Source of the DNA: JAKIYB01 sp964590255
GTDB taxonomy: Bacteria; Armatimonadota; Hebobacteria; CAIYQO01
Length of the DNA: 64,000 nucleotides
Direction: 5' to 3'
Assembly (NCBI GenBank): GCA_964590255.1
Contig: CAZPYA010000006.1
Coordinates: 22,722 to 86,721, forward strand
Shown: piece by piece, positions 1 to 8,185 of the stretch
Numbering within the stretch: position 1 is the stretch's first letter
Layout of the letters: the number at the start of each line of letters is the position of its first letter
Program-made: the position numbers and the translations under genes
Notes under the pieces: generated by a model
What the model saw: only the letters and a program-made list of their open reading frames with translations
Databases searched by the model: none
What the model was told of the DNA's origin: nothing

Positions 1-1209
1 GGGGTGCTGGTGCGGGCGGACGGCACCGGCTGCAACGAAGCGCAGGTGCGGGCGCCGTCGGCGGTGGGCGCCATCGCCGACGCCACGCCCTCGCGCCTGT
101 GGACGGACGGTGGCGGCCTCATCGGCGGCGGCGCGCTGGCCGACCCGACGACGACGGCGGCGGGCACGGCGGTGGAAGTGACCCCGCGCCATACCGGTGT
201 GGTAGTGGGCTTCTGCGACGGCCACGCGGCGTTCTTCCCCGGCAACCAGGTGAACCTGAAGGACATCCAGAGCGGGCCGGGCCGGGCGTTCTACCAGGCG
301 GTGGGCCTGGGGTACGTGCAAAACTACGGCGGCGGGCTGCAACTGCCCAATGCCCCCACCGGCATCGCGCCGACGGCGAACGCCATCACCATCGGCGGCG
401 ACTATGCCACCATGCCGATTCTGATGGCGGCGGCGGAGACGTGGGCGGCCAAAGGCGGCAAGTGGCTGACCCGCGGCTTTAAAGGCTCGGGCGACGTGGC
501 GAATGTGACCACGGCGACGGCGAGGTACCCCGACTGGCGCCGCACGCTGGCGAGCACTCAGTTCGCCTGGGGCATCGCCGACAACAAGGTGCAGGCGATC
601 ACCCCGGGCGCGAACCAGGCGCTGCAGGACATCGGGCGCGACGCGTTCGTGTTCATCGTGTCGAAGAACTGCAAGCTGACCACGGACGACATCAACACCG
701 ACAGCGACACCGACACCGCGGTGACGCTGCGCGGGCTGTTCGGGGTGACCGGCACGGATAAGGGGTATTCGGCCGACAAGTGGCAGGCGTATACCTATGA
801 CGCCAACAGCGGCAGCCGCAAGTATGCGCAGAGCGCCGCGGTGCTGAACGGCCCCATCGGCAGCCTGGCGCAGACGGTGCAGGACGACCAGGAGATGGTC
901 GAGAAGGTCGCCGCCGACCCGTACGGCATCGGCTACTGCAGCGCGGCCTTCGCCGACACCGACAAGGTGACAATTCTGGGCATCGGCGGGAAGACCTACC
1001 CGAACCAGAATCCGAAATATCGCTGGGTGGTGCGCGACACGCCGGGCACGGCGGCGGGCGAGTTCGAGTACCCGTTCATCCGCATCCTGCGCGTGTTGAC
1101 CATGAATGACGGCCGCAACGTGAACAACACCACGTTCGGCTTCATCCTCGCCGACACGGAGTTCCAGAATGGGCCGCTCTTCCGGGCCACCAGCTACTGG
1201 ACGCCGTAA
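1..1209 (+). CDS. Pseudopilin-like protein with C-terminal periplasmic-binding-protein (PstS-like) domain, 5' partial
   Basis: The reading frame is open from the first base, so the N-terminus lies outside the window. About 72 codons in is the motif 'GFCDGHAAFFPG', the DGH signature that closes the pilin-like part of the large pseudopilins (DUF1559 style) also seen at 15.9 and 51.7 kb. From about residue 130 the protein looks like a phosphate-binding PstS/PBP-like fold: 'GDYATMPIL', 'FKGSGDVANV', 'DAFVFIVSKN', a 'YDANSGSRKY' loop resembling the ligand loop of PstS, and 'ADPYGIGYCSAAF' near the end. Inference: an exported, possibly pilus-linked ligand-binding protein. The pilin assignment rests only on the DGH motif because the FTLIE leader is not in view. 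Phosphate as ligand is not shown. Confidence 0.6.
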   Translation, partial: GVLVRADGTGCNEAQVRAPSAVGAIADATPSRLWTDGGGLIGGGALADPTTTAAGTAVEVTPRHTGVVVGFCDGHAAFFPGNQVNLKDIQSGPGRAFYQAVGLGYVQNYGGGLQLPNAPTGIAPTANAITIGGDYATMPILMAAAETWAAKGGKWLTRGFKGSGDVANVTTATARYPDWRRTLASTQFAWGIADNKVQAITPGANQALQDIGRDAFVFIVSKNCKLTTDDINTDSDTDTAVTLRGLFGVTGTDKGYSADKWQAYTYDANSGSRKYAQSAAVLNGPIGSLAQTVQDDQEMVEKVAADPYGIGYCSAAFADTDKVTILGIGGKTYPNQNPKYRWVVRDTPGTAAGEFEYPFIRILRVLTMNDGRNVNNTTFGFILADTEFQNGPLFRATSYWTP

Positions 1210-1225
1210 CCGGCGTAGCGATCTG

Positions 1226-1261
1226 GCGGCCGGCTTCGCTCCCCGGAGCGGGGCCGGCCGC
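1226..1261. terminator. Strong stem-loop between convergent genes
   Basis: A 9-bp perfect G+C stem (1226-1234 with 1253-1261) encloses an inner GCTCC/GGAGC hairpin. It lies just after the stop codon of the plus-strand gene and before the end of the minus-strand gene. There is no U-tract on either side, so bidirectional termination is only a guess. Confidence 0.35.
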
Positions 1262-1278
1262 AGTGTTTGGTCGGTGGC

Positions 1279-2061
1279 TCAATATGACTCATCAATCGCC
1301 CAGTACCAGTCGTAAGGCGCATCGACCGGCTCCGCCCAGAGTTTCCCCATCTGCGGGCGGCGGGCGATGATGTCGGGCTCGGGCGGCGCTGGGGTGGCGG
1401 GCCACATCTCACGGCAGATATCACAGATACGGCCCAGATCGGGGTGCGCGCGGAGCTTCGCCAGCGTCTCCTCGTACGTCCAGGGGAAGAGGTAGCCGGG
1501 GCCGTGCACGCTGAAGTCCATCCAGCCCACCTGGTAGATGCCGGGCTCCTGCGGATCGCTGATTTCGACAAGGTCGATAGAAAAAGACAGGTCGCAGAGA
1601 TTGAGAAAGTTATTCTGCTCCTGATGACAGATCGGATTGTATGCCGCTTCTGTCAGCAGACCGAACGAGAGGCCGGCGCGGTAGATATGCAGACCGAGTT
1701 GCTCTGTCACCATGCGCGGGCCGAAAAGGTCGAGGAGATGTTTGCGCGTGCGCTCGACCTGTCGCGAGGTGGGTGGCTGCCGAAGCAAGGCCAGCGCATC
1801 GGCATGTGGCAGTCGGTATTCGCAGACATCCCAATCGTAATCGAGCATACGGGAGGTGAAATCACTGATCCATTCCTCTTCGCTTGTTGTTTTGTCATCA
1901 TGGTCGATGGCCTGACCGAATTTCAACCGCACACCGATGAAGTCATACTGCAGGATATCCAGCGCGAGGATGCGCTAGGCGAAACGGGCCAGGTCTTCGG
2001 CGCGGACGATCGGCGGGTCGCCGCCGGCGCGGTAGCAGAGTGCGGCTGTATACGCTCCCAT
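1279..2061 (-). pseudogene. Hypothetical protein interrupted by an in-frame amber codon
   Basis: A good start exists at ATG 2061, preceded by GGGAGG, giving 'MGAYTAALCYRAGGDPPIV'. After 28 codons an amber TAG (1977-1975) follows 'DLARFA'. The same frame then continues without further stops for 232 codons to 1279 ('RILALDILQYDFIGVRLKFG...'). A single CAG-to-TAG change would explain this. The alternative is a shorter gene from GTG 1932 (217 aa), but that codon has no Shine-Dalgarno sequence. The protein is acidic, rich in Trp and Tyr, and of no family I recognise. It sits 18 bases downstream of a DUF4240 gene on the same strand and is probably co-transcribed with it. A sequencing error or a read-through codon is also possible. 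Confidence 0.55.
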
Positions 2062-2079
2062 GGTGCCTCCCGTTAGGCG

Positions 2080-2598
2080 TTACCAGTCCTCGCCATACTT
2101 CGCCCACAGCGCGGGCAGGCGGTCGGGCAGTTCGTCTTCCTCCCAGGGTTCGCCGACCGGCTGGTCGGGGTGGGTAATCTCGTAATCTGGTAGATCTGTG
2201 CCGGTCAACCGGGTATAGACATCGCGAGCGATATAGCCGTATTCTTCGAAAAAGAAATCGTCCTCGCCCTGCGGTTCCGGCTTCATGGGCACCGCCGCCA
2301 GTGTCTCCGGGTCGCACAGCGCCGCCTCGAAGGTCGGCCGGCCCAGCGAGATGAGCCAGTTGCGGAAATCGATAAAGCCATCATCAGAGCACCCGCCGCC
2401 CATGATATACGCAGCCGCCCACAAGTCCCAGGTATAGGCGCGGGCGCGCTGCTCGTGAAAGATGCGGTCGAACTCGACGATCTCCGCCGGCGGCAACTGC
2501 TCCAGCCGCACCGCCAACGCGCGCACGCGCTGATCCATCGCATCGCCGGATTCCGCTTTCGCCGCGTCGACGATCTCCCAGAACGCCTCATTGGTCAT
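2080..2598 (-). CDS. DUF4240 domain protein
   Basis: The 172-aa product starts at ATG 2598 (MTNEAFWEIVDAAK), chosen because AAGGAGGGC lies just upstream; a 24-codon in-frame extension lacks a ribosome site. The pattern FW-x-(I)-x(2)-A near the N-terminus, 'EIVEFDRIFHEQRARAYTWDLWAAAYI' in the middle and 'GGCSDDGFIDFRNWLISLGR' after it is the hallmark of DUF4240. That domain is common in actinobacteria and other environmental bacteria and has no established function. The C-terminal third is very acidic. The protein has no signal peptide or membrane segment and should be cytosolic. The amber-interrupted gene follows 18 bases downstream. Confidence 0.75.
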   Translation of the reverse strand: MTNEAFWEIVDAAKAESGDAMDQRVRALAVRLEQLPPAEIVEFDRIFHEQRARAYTWDLWAAAYIMGGGCSDDGFIDFRNWLISLGRPTFEAALCDPETLAAVPMKPEPQGEDDFFFEEYGYIARDVYTRLTGTDLPDYEITHPDQPVGEPWEEDELPDRLPALWAKYGEDW

Positions 2599-2668
2599 GC
2601 TGCCCTCCTTGCCCAGCGCGAAGCCGGGGTTGAGGTAAAGGTTCGACAATATCGGTGAGGTTTCCTGC

Positions 2669-2703
2669 AAAAAGCCGCCCCCGCCGGGTTCGGCGGGGGC
2701 GGC
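2669..2703 (-). terminator. Intrinsic terminator of the hpf operon
   Basis: A 12-bp perfect G+C stem (2674-2685 with 2692-2703) with a short GGGTTC-type loop is followed on the minus strand by five U residues. It lies 27 bases after the hpf stop codon. Confidence 0.88.
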
Positions 2704-2729
2704 AGGTATACCGGCTGTCGCGGGACGGG

Positions 2730-3275
2730 CTAAATCGGCTCGATGAGGCCGTAGTTGCCGTCGCGGCGGCGGTAGATGACGTTGACTTCGTTGCTTTCCG
2801 AGTTGCGGAAGACGAAGAAGTCGTGACCGATGAGCTCCATTTCCATGGTGGCTTCCTCGGGGACCATCGGCTTCACCGCGAAGCGTTTCGTGCGCACGAT
2901 CTCCGGCTCCAGCTCCTCCTCGTCAGCCGGAACGGGGGCGTTGGCGGCGGCAGCTTCGGCGGGTTTCTGGCCGCCCAGCGACTCGTGCGTGCGGGTGATG
3001 AAGCGCTCCTTATAACGGCTGAGTTGGCGCTCCAGCTTGGCGACGACCAGGTCGAGAGACGAATACATGTCGGCCGAGCGCTCCTCCGCGCGGATGAGCG
3101 TGCCGTCCACCTTCATGGTCACTTCCACGATATGCTGGCCACGCAGGATGCTCTCGGTGACGTGAATCTCCTGCACATGGTCGAAGAACCGGCTCAGTTT
3201 GAGCAGTTTCGTTTCGGCATACTCCCGCAGCGCCGGGGTGACTTCGAGATGTTTTCCCGTAAAAACAATCTGCAT
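2730..3275 (-). CDS. hpf: Ribosome hibernation promoting factor, long form
   Basis: The 181-aa product has the two-domain layout of long HPF. Residues 1 to about 100 are the S30AE/YfiA domain (MQIVFTGKHLEVTPALREYAETKL... 'EVTMKVDGTLIRAEERSADMYSSLDLV'). An Ala/Glu-rich linker follows. Residues 125-181 are the C-terminal dimerisation domain ('RTKRFAVKPMVPEEATMEMEL', 'FFVFRNSES', 'VNVIYRRRDGNYGLIEP'). Long HPF drives formation of inactive 100S ribosome dimers in stationary phase. The start at 3275 has AAAGGAGG eight bases upstream. It is the last gene of the PIN-TRAM/ispDF/hpf operon, 49 bases after ispDF, and is followed by a strong intrinsic terminator. Confidence 0.95.
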   Translation of the reverse strand: MQIVFTGKHLEVTPALREYAETKLLKLSRFFDHVQEIHVTESILRGQHIVEVTMKVDGTLIRAEERSADMYSSLDLVVAKLERQLSRYKERFITRTHESLGGQKPAEAAAANAPVPADEEELEPEIVRTKRFAVKPMVPEEATMEMELIGHDFFVFRNSESNEVNVIYRRRDGNYGLIEPI

Positions 3276-3324
3276 GGCGAGCCTCCTTTATTTTGTCCCG
3301 GGGTGTCGGGCACCCCTACCCCCA

Positions 3325-4527
3325 TCAGGAACGGACTACCGGCCGGCCCAGGCTGGCCGTGGCGTAAGCCGCCATGCCGGCGCCCTCTCCCGCGAACCCC
3401 AACCCTTCGGTGGTGGTCGCCTTCACGGACACCTGCGCCACCGTCACCGCCAGCGCCTCCGCCAGCCGCGCCCGCATCTCCGGGATGTACGGGGCCAGTT
3501 TGGGCGCCTGCGCGACGATGGTCGCGTCGATATTACCAATGACATACCCGCTGTCGCGCACCAGCGTCCCCACCTGCGCCAGCAGCGCCAGGCTGGAGAT
3601 GCCGCGGTAGCGCGGGTCGGTATCAGGAAAATGCTGGCCGATGTCGCCCAGCGCCGCCGCGCCCAGCAGGGCGTCGATGACGGCGTGCGCCAGCACGTCG
3701 GCGTCGGAATGGCCCAGCAAGCCCAATGCATGCGGCACGGTGACCCCGCCCAGCACCAACGGGCGGTCGGGTGCCAGGCGGTGGACGTCGTAGCCGAAGC
3801 CGGAACGGGGGGTGGATGGCACATCCGCGCGCCCAAGGAGGCGTTCGGCGAGGGCCAGGTCGTCGGGGCCGGTGATCTTGAAATTCAACGCATCGCCCTC
3901 CACCAGGTGTACGCGGTGGCCGGCGCGTTCGACCACGGCGGCGTCATCGGTGACGTCCCAGTTCTCGGCGATGGCGCGGGCGTAGGCGGCGCGGGCCAGG
4001 TCGGCGCGGAAGCCCTGCGGGGTTTGCGCGCCCCACAGGCCGGCGCGGGGCAGGGTGGCTGCCACCGTGCCGCCGGCATCGGCGCGCTTCAGCGTATCCG
4101 CCACCGGGCAGGCCACCACCGCGGCGCCGTGCGCGCGCACCGCGTCGATGCAGGCGCTGATGACCCGCTGAGAGACGAAAGGCCGGGCGGCATCGTGGAT
4201 GAGTACGATATCCGAACCGGCCGACATCTCCTGCAAGCCCTGCCAGACGGAATCGCGCCGTTCGGCGCCGCCCAGCACCACCTTTTCCGTCACGGTCGCG
4301 GGACCACCGGCGATGAGAGCCCGGGCGCGCTCCATATCGTCCGCCGCCGCGATGAGGAGAATCTCCGTCACCGCCGGGTGGCTGCGGAAGGTAGCGAGGG
4401 CGTACGTGAGTAACGGACGTCCCCCGAGCGTGACCCAGGCCTTGCGCTCCGCGTTACGGAGTCTTGCGCCGGCCCCCGCGGCCGGAATAAGAACTGTTGC
4501 CGTCTTCGGACTCCTCCTGTCCCTCAT
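3325..4527 (-). CDS. ispDF: Bifunctional IspD/IspF (MEP cytidylyltransferase / MEcPP synthase)
   Basis: This 400-aa fusion catalyses two steps of the non-mevalonate isoprenoid pathway. Residues 10-225 are IspD: the nucleotide-binding 'IPAAGAGARLR', 'LIHDAARPFVS' and 'WGAQTPQGFRADL'. Residues about 240-400 are IspF: 'GYDVHRL' with the metal-binding Asp and His, 'GHSDADVLAHAVIDALLGA', 'KATTTEGLGFAGEGAGMAA'. The intervening step (IspE) is not in the window. IspDF fusions are well known in alpha- and epsilon-proteobacteria and scattered elsewhere. The gene overlaps the end of the PIN-TRAM gene by 74 bases, so translation is probably coupled; no strong ribosome site stands before ATG 4527. PIN-TRAM genes next to ispD are a recurrent bacterial neighbourhood. 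Confidence 0.95.
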   Translation of the reverse strand: MRDRRSPKTATVLIPAAGAGARLRNAERKAWVTLGGRPLLTYALATFRSHPAVTEILLIAAADDMERARALIAGGPATVTEKVVLGGAERRDSVWQGLQEMSAGSDIVLIHDAARPFVSQRVISACIDAVRAHGAAVVACPVADTLKRADAGGTVAATLPRAGLWGAQTPQGFRADLARAAYARAIAENWDVTDDAAVVERAGHRVHLVEGDALNFKITGPDDLALAERLLGRADVPSTPRSGFGYDVHRLAPDRPLVLGGVTVPHALGLLGHSDADVLAHAVIDALLGAAALGDIGQHFPDTDPRYRGISSLALLAQVGTLVRDSGYVIGNIDATIVAQAPKLAPYIPEMRARLAEALAVTVAQVSVKATTTEGLGFAGEGAGMAAYATASLGRPVVRS

Positions 4528-5635
4528 ACTTGAGATCGGCGAAGATCATCTTCACCGCCAGCGTTTGCAACGCGCTGGAGACGGGGACCGTCACCGTGTC
4601 GCCCAGCATTTTCTTGCCGTTTTCCACGACGACCATCGTGCCGTCGTCCAGGTAACCAACCCCCTGGTTATATTCTTTCCCTTCCCGCACAATGGTAACC
4701 ACCAATTCTTCACCCGGCAGCACCACCGGCTTCACGGCATTGGCCAGTTCGTTGATATTCAGCACGCGCACGCCGTGCAGTTTGGCAACCTTATTCAGAT
4801 TATAATCGTTCGTGACGATGTCCGCGCTCATCGACTTGGCCAATTTCACCAACTTGATGTCAACAGCGTCCCCCGGCGCGAACGTGATTTTATAACGGTC
4901 GACGATACGCAGCGAGCCTTCCATCTCCGTCTGCAATTGATGGAGGATGTCCAGGCCGCGGCGGCCGCGGTTGCGGCGCAGCGCATCGGCCGAGTCGGCG
5001 ATGTGGTGCAGCTCTTCCAGTACGAAACCGGGCAGGATGAGCGTGCCGTCCAGGAAGCCGGCGCGGCAAATGTCGTAGATGCGGCCATCGATGATGACGT
5101 TGGTGTCCAGCAGCTTCGGAATGGTGTTTTGCACCGCCGGCGCCGCGCCCGCCGCCGCGCTGCCGCCCTTGCTGCCGGGCAGCAGGAACTTCATCTCGTC
5201 CTTCATGCTGAGGGCGATGACGTTGCCCAGCCAGATGATGAAGACGGAGGCGAGCAGCAGAATGGCGATGAGCGCGCCCATGTCGAACTTGCTCTCCGGC
5301 GCGCGCAGCGACAGCACTACCGCCCACAGCAGCACCGCCGGGATAAGCGAGATGAGCGTGCCGAAGGTGCTGGCGATCTTATCTTCAGAGGGGATGCGCT
5401 TCAGTCCCTTCGCCACCTCCGCCATGGTGCGGAACAGGCGCGTGCCGAGATAAAAGCCGATGATGGCGAAGATAATCACCACGCCGATGGGCGTGAGGGT
5501 GGTATACGCCTGCGACATCGGCAAACCCTTGTCGCGAACGAGGGCGAGGAAGTAGTTGGCGATGGCGTTGCCGATGATGGACATTGTAAAAGCCACCACC
5601 GCGCTGAATAGCATCCCGAAAATGCGCAATCCCAT
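4454..5635 (-). CDS. PIN/TRAM domain integral membrane protein (YacL-like)
   Basis: The 393-aa product starts at ATG 5635 (AAGGAGCAG upstream). Four membrane segments fill the first 135 residues. A PIN nuclease-like domain follows at about 170-300, with acidic motifs 'LLDTNVIIDGRI', 'VLEELHHIADSADALRRNRGRRGLD' and 'ADIVTNDYNLNKVA'. A TRAM RNA-binding domain occupies about 310-375 ('PGEELVVTIVREGKEYNQGVGYLDDGTMVVVENG', split by no gap). This is the order found in Bacillus YacL, a membrane-bound putative RNase. The C-terminus is Ser/Gly/Arg-rich and encoded in the overlap with ispDF. A likely promoter lies at 5753-5781 and a dyad at 5703-5721. Catalytic activity is not demonstrated for most members. 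Confidence 0.9.
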   Translation of the reverse strand: MGLRIFGMLFSAVVAFTMSIIGNAIANYFLALVRDKGLPMSQAYTTLTPIGVVIIFAIIGFYLGTRLFRTMAEVAKGLKRIPSEDKIASTFGTLISLIPAVLLWAVVLSLRAPESKFDMGALIAILLLASVFIIWLGNVIALSMKDEMKFLLPGSKGGSAAAGAAPAVQNTIPKLLDTNVIIDGRIYDICRAGFLDGTLILPGFVLEELHHIADSADALRRNRGRRGLDILHQLQTEMEGSLRIVDRYKITFAPGDAVDIKLVKLAKSMSADIVTNDYNLNKVAKLHGVRVLNINELANAVKPVVLPGEELVVTIVREGKEYNQGVGYLDDGTMVVVENGKKMLGDTVTVPVSSALQTLAVKMIFADLKYEGQEESEDGNSSYSGRGGRRKTP

Positions 5636-5702
5636 AGTGCTGCTCCTTAAGATACGTGTATGGTTATGGTAAACTGCCGGGCCTCCCGAGGGGGCGACGG
5701 CT

Positions 5703-5721
5703 GTGACAAAAATCGTGTCAC
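5703..5721. promoter_or_regulatory. Operator-like dyad GTGACA-N7-TGTCAC
   Basis: Perfect 6-bp arms (5703-5708, 5716-5721) lie between the predicted -10 box and the start codon of the PIN-TRAM operon. The form resembles sites for CRP/FNR-family or GntR-type regulators. The regulator is unknown. Confidence 0.35.
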
Positions 5722-5752
5722 TGCGCCGGCTGGCGCAAACATATTCTCGATT

Positions 5753-5781
5753 ATTATAGGGGATATTCGTCTGAGCGTAAA
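5753..5781 (-). promoter_or_regulatory. Sigma-70-type promoter of the PIN-TRAM/ispDF/hpf operon
   Basis: On the minus strand TTTACG (5781-5776), a 17-base spacer, then a consensus TATAAT (5758-5753). The start codon is 118 bases downstream, leaving room for the dyad at 5703-5721. Confidence 0.6.
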
Positions 5782-5953
5782 GGCGCGCCACCGGGTAAGC
5801 GTGCAGTGTTGTCAGCGCGATTCGTCACCCGCAAAGCGAACATCGGGAGCAAAGGGGTGCCGAGAAGCATCTGCTCAAGCGGCATGATCGGCTCAATTCA
5901 TACAATTGTGCGCGTTCGATCCTTTCGCGAACGCCTGCCACGGCAGGCACGCG

Positions 5954-7348
5954 CTACGGACGCATGTTGACCGTCACCTCGCCAAACGCCGCCGCCCCCT
6001 CCGTCACAAAGGCACCCAATCCCCCTTCTCGGTGCTCATACATCCGGCAGCACAGTGCCACGTCGTCGGCATACACCACCAAATTCGTGCCGCTGGCGAT
6101 AATCTTCAGCGTCACCGGGGCGCCGGGGGTGATGGGCAGCGGGCGTTCGACGATGAATGGTTGATCGCCGGGGCGCGGCCAGCGGTCGATGACCAGCCGC
6201 TGGTTATTGGGTTCCAGGCGCACCTGGTAGTAGCGGTCCATGGCGTCGTCCGCGCGCAGCAGCAGGCCGGCGGCGGCGGTGCCGGGCGCGACGGTCACCG
6301 TCGTCTCGATGAGGCATTCCCCCGGCATGGGGCCGAGCGCGAGCAGGCTGTGGCGACCCACGGCGTCGGTAGCGAGGCCATCCCACGCGCCCAGCACCGG
6401 ACGCGGAGTCGTCGGCTGTGGGGCGGTAAAGGCGGCGAGCACCGTCTCCGGCGGGCGCACGGTCAGCGTGCCGTCCGGTTGCTGCATCACCTCGTGCGCC
6501 ACCAGTTCACCGCCCCACTGCCACCCGCCGTCGTCTTTCTCCTCGCCCCGCGTGGGCAGCCAGCCGAAGACGTAGCGCCGCGCGCCGTCGCCGGCGGTCT
6601 TCGCCGCGTAGTAGGGGCGGCCGTCGAAGCTGTCGTTGGCGGGGGCCAGCCACGGCCCGGCCAGCGAGCGGCTCATGCGGTAGTGGGTCACGCAGCGCTC
6701 GCTGAAGGTGGAATAGACCAGGTACCACCAGTCGCCGATGCGGAAGAGGTCGGGGCACTCGTGGGTGTAATATTCGTCCGGCGCCCAGAAGGGCTCGCGT
6801 ACCGTCCAGGTAATCAAATCCGGGCTCGCCGCCAGCGCCGTGCAGCCGCGGTTGCGGCTCGGTCCCGTTGTCTTCCGCGCCGCCAGCAGCATCCAGTATT
6901 CGCCGGCCTCGTCGTTCCAGAAGACGAAGGGGTCGCGCCAGTCGTGCGGCTCATACCCCGCCGACGGCGCGAACCAGAATCCCGGGTCCTTCGTCCACGT
7001 CTTCAGGTCGGGGCTGGTGGCATGCATCACCCCCTCCATCGGGAACCCCGCCTCCTTGCGGTGGTGGTTATGCCCGGTGTAGAAGATGTGGAACTGCCCC
7101 TCCGCCTGAATGACGCTGCCGGTGAAGACATACAGGTCGCGCGCGTCCGTCGCCCCCCGCGCCAGCGCCTCGCCCCATTCCTCAAACGTGACAAAATCCT
7201 CCGTCACGATCTGGAACCACGGCGTCCCCTCCCCATGTCCCGCGGCGTCGCGGTAATCCTTCAGGTAAAAGAGATGGTAGCGCCCGTCATGGTAGAACGG
7301 GATAAAGTCCGCGGCCACGCCGTCGGATGGGCGATAGAAAATAGGCAT
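5954..7348 (-). CDS. GH32-family glycoside hydrolase-like protein (beta-fructosidase superfamily)
   Basis: The 464-aa product starts at ATG 7348 (GGGGGAG upstream). The N-terminus 'DFIPFYHDGRYHLFYLKDYRD' supplies the Asp that occupies the nucleophile position of GH32. 'EPHDWRDPFVFW' is the RDP motif that holds the transition-state stabiliser, and 'HECPDLFRI' is the E-C motif with the acid/base Glu. Together they define a five-bladed propeller at residues 1-300. A beta-sandwich fills the C-terminal 150 residues ('GLLLRADDAMDRYYQVRLEPNNQRLVIDRW'). The classic WMNDPNG motif is altered, as in a divergent GH32 branch, so fructan specificity is not assured. No signal peptide is visible, suggesting an intracellular enzyme or one acting on imported oligosaccharides. 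Confidence 0.85.
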   Translation of the reverse strand: MPIFYRPSDGVAADFIPFYHDGRYHLFYLKDYRDAAGHGEGTPWFQIVTEDFVTFEEWGEALARGATDARDLYVFTGSVIQAEGQFHIFYTGHNHHRKEAGFPMEGVMHATSPDLKTWTKDPGFWFAPSAGYEPHDWRDPFVFWNDEAGEYWMLLAARKTTGPSRNRGCTALAASPDLITWTVREPFWAPDEYYTHECPDLFRIGDWWYLVYSTFSERCVTHYRMSRSLAGPWLAPANDSFDGRPYYAAKTAGDGARRYVFGWLPTRGEEKDDGGWQWGGELVAHEVMQQPDGTLTVRPPETVLAAFTAPQPTTPRPVLGAWDGLATDAVGRHSLLALGPMPGECLIETTVTVAPGTAAAGLLLRADDAMDRYYQVRLEPNNQRLVIDRWPRPGDQPFIVERPLPITPGAPVTLKIIASGTNLVVYADDVALCCRMYEHREGGLGAFVTEGAAAFGEVTVNMRP

Positions 7349-7531
7349 CGGCTCCCCCTGGACTTGAAAAATGCACCAACAGGAAATGGGGACTGTAACG
7401 TATTTCTCGATGAGATGAAAGGTGAACGATTTCTGCTCAACAAGAAATGCGTTGCTGTACCCATTGCCCGCATTGCTTCCATGCCCTATTTCGCTCACGC
7501 CGCTGTTCTACCTGCAGAGTTAGAGAACCGC

Positions 7532-7957
7532 TTACTTCCCCACGCCCCAAAAATCATGCGTCGGATGCGCCTGTTCGCCGGGGTTGAGCACCCGGCTTTC
7601 CAGGTGGCCGTCGGCCGGGCAGTAGTTCCAGTGGTCGATGAGCGAGATGGCGCCGGCCTTGGCGCGCGGATTGGCGGGGATGCCGGTGCCGTCGATGCCG
7701 CCGCCGGGCTTCAAATACGGCCCCTGGTAACGCCCGGGGGTGATGGGCGCCTGCACGGATTTGCCATTCGTCGCCGTCAGGTCGAGCAGCGTCGCCGGAT
7801 AAACGCCCGTGTCGGCGTGGAAACGCGCGATGGCCGCGCGGATAGTCTCCTGCGCGCCTTTCGTCCCCTGCTCGCGGACAAAGAGCCCCTTGCCGAAGAA
7901 GGCCAGCCCCACCACGGCGGCAAACCAGATGATAGTCATCACGATACGGCGTGTCAT
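7532..7957 (-). CDS. GspG-like protein without a prepilin cleavage motif
   Basis: The 141-aa product has one N-terminal membrane helix (MTRRIVMTIIWFAAVVGLAFFG) followed by a domain that reads like the C-terminal half of GspG pseudopilins: 'TIRAAIARFHADTGVYPATLLDL', 'GPYLKPGGGIDGTG', and 'DHWNYCPADGHLES'. The FTLIE leader and the Glu at position 5 of the mature pilin are absent. It may therefore be a membrane-anchored relative that is not processed by the prepilin peptidase. It lies between the GH32 gene and a 33-base inverted repeat. Function unknown. Confidence 0.6.
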   Translation of the reverse strand: MTRRIVMTIIWFAAVVGLAFFGKGLFVREQGTKGAQETIRAAIARFHADTGVYPATLLDLTATNGKSVQAPITPGRYQGPYLKPGGGIDGTGIPANPRAKAGAISLIDHWNYCPADGHLESRVLNPGEQAHPTHDFWGVGK

Positions 7958-7992
7958 GGTATCAGTATACCACCAAAGGGTGAAAGAACAGG

Positions 7993-8119
7993 TGGGCGGG
8001 CGAGCGTCCCCGCGAGCCGACTCCGGGGGGAAATCTCATCCGGCGTAATCACTCGATAGTAGAACACGACACACTGAACTTCCACACGGAGTCGGCTCGC
8101 GGGGACGCTCGCCCGCCCA
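7993..8119. repeat. Inverted repeat with 33-base perfect arms
   Basis: Arms at 7993-8025 and 8087-8119 are perfect complements separated by 61 bases, lying between two divergently transcribed genes. Thirty-two bases of the left arm recur at 12915-12946. It could fold as a long hairpin or be a mobile palindromic element; no target duplication was identified. Confidence 0.85.
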
Positions 8120-8185
8120 TTGACCTCCTTGCCGAATCCGCCCCCACCCGTTACTATGATTCATCCGTCCGCAAGGAGCCCGTCC

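Larger units (their letters stand above)
5636..5953. other. Intergenic region with operon promoter, dyads and hairpins
   Basis: No gene seen. It holds the minus-strand promoter and dyad listed separately, a palindrome TGCGCC-N4-GGCGCA at 5723-5738, and two adjoining hairpins (5912-5934 and 5933-5948) immediately downstream of the GH32 stop codon. The hairpins may end that transcript, although no U-tract follows. Confidence 0.5.
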
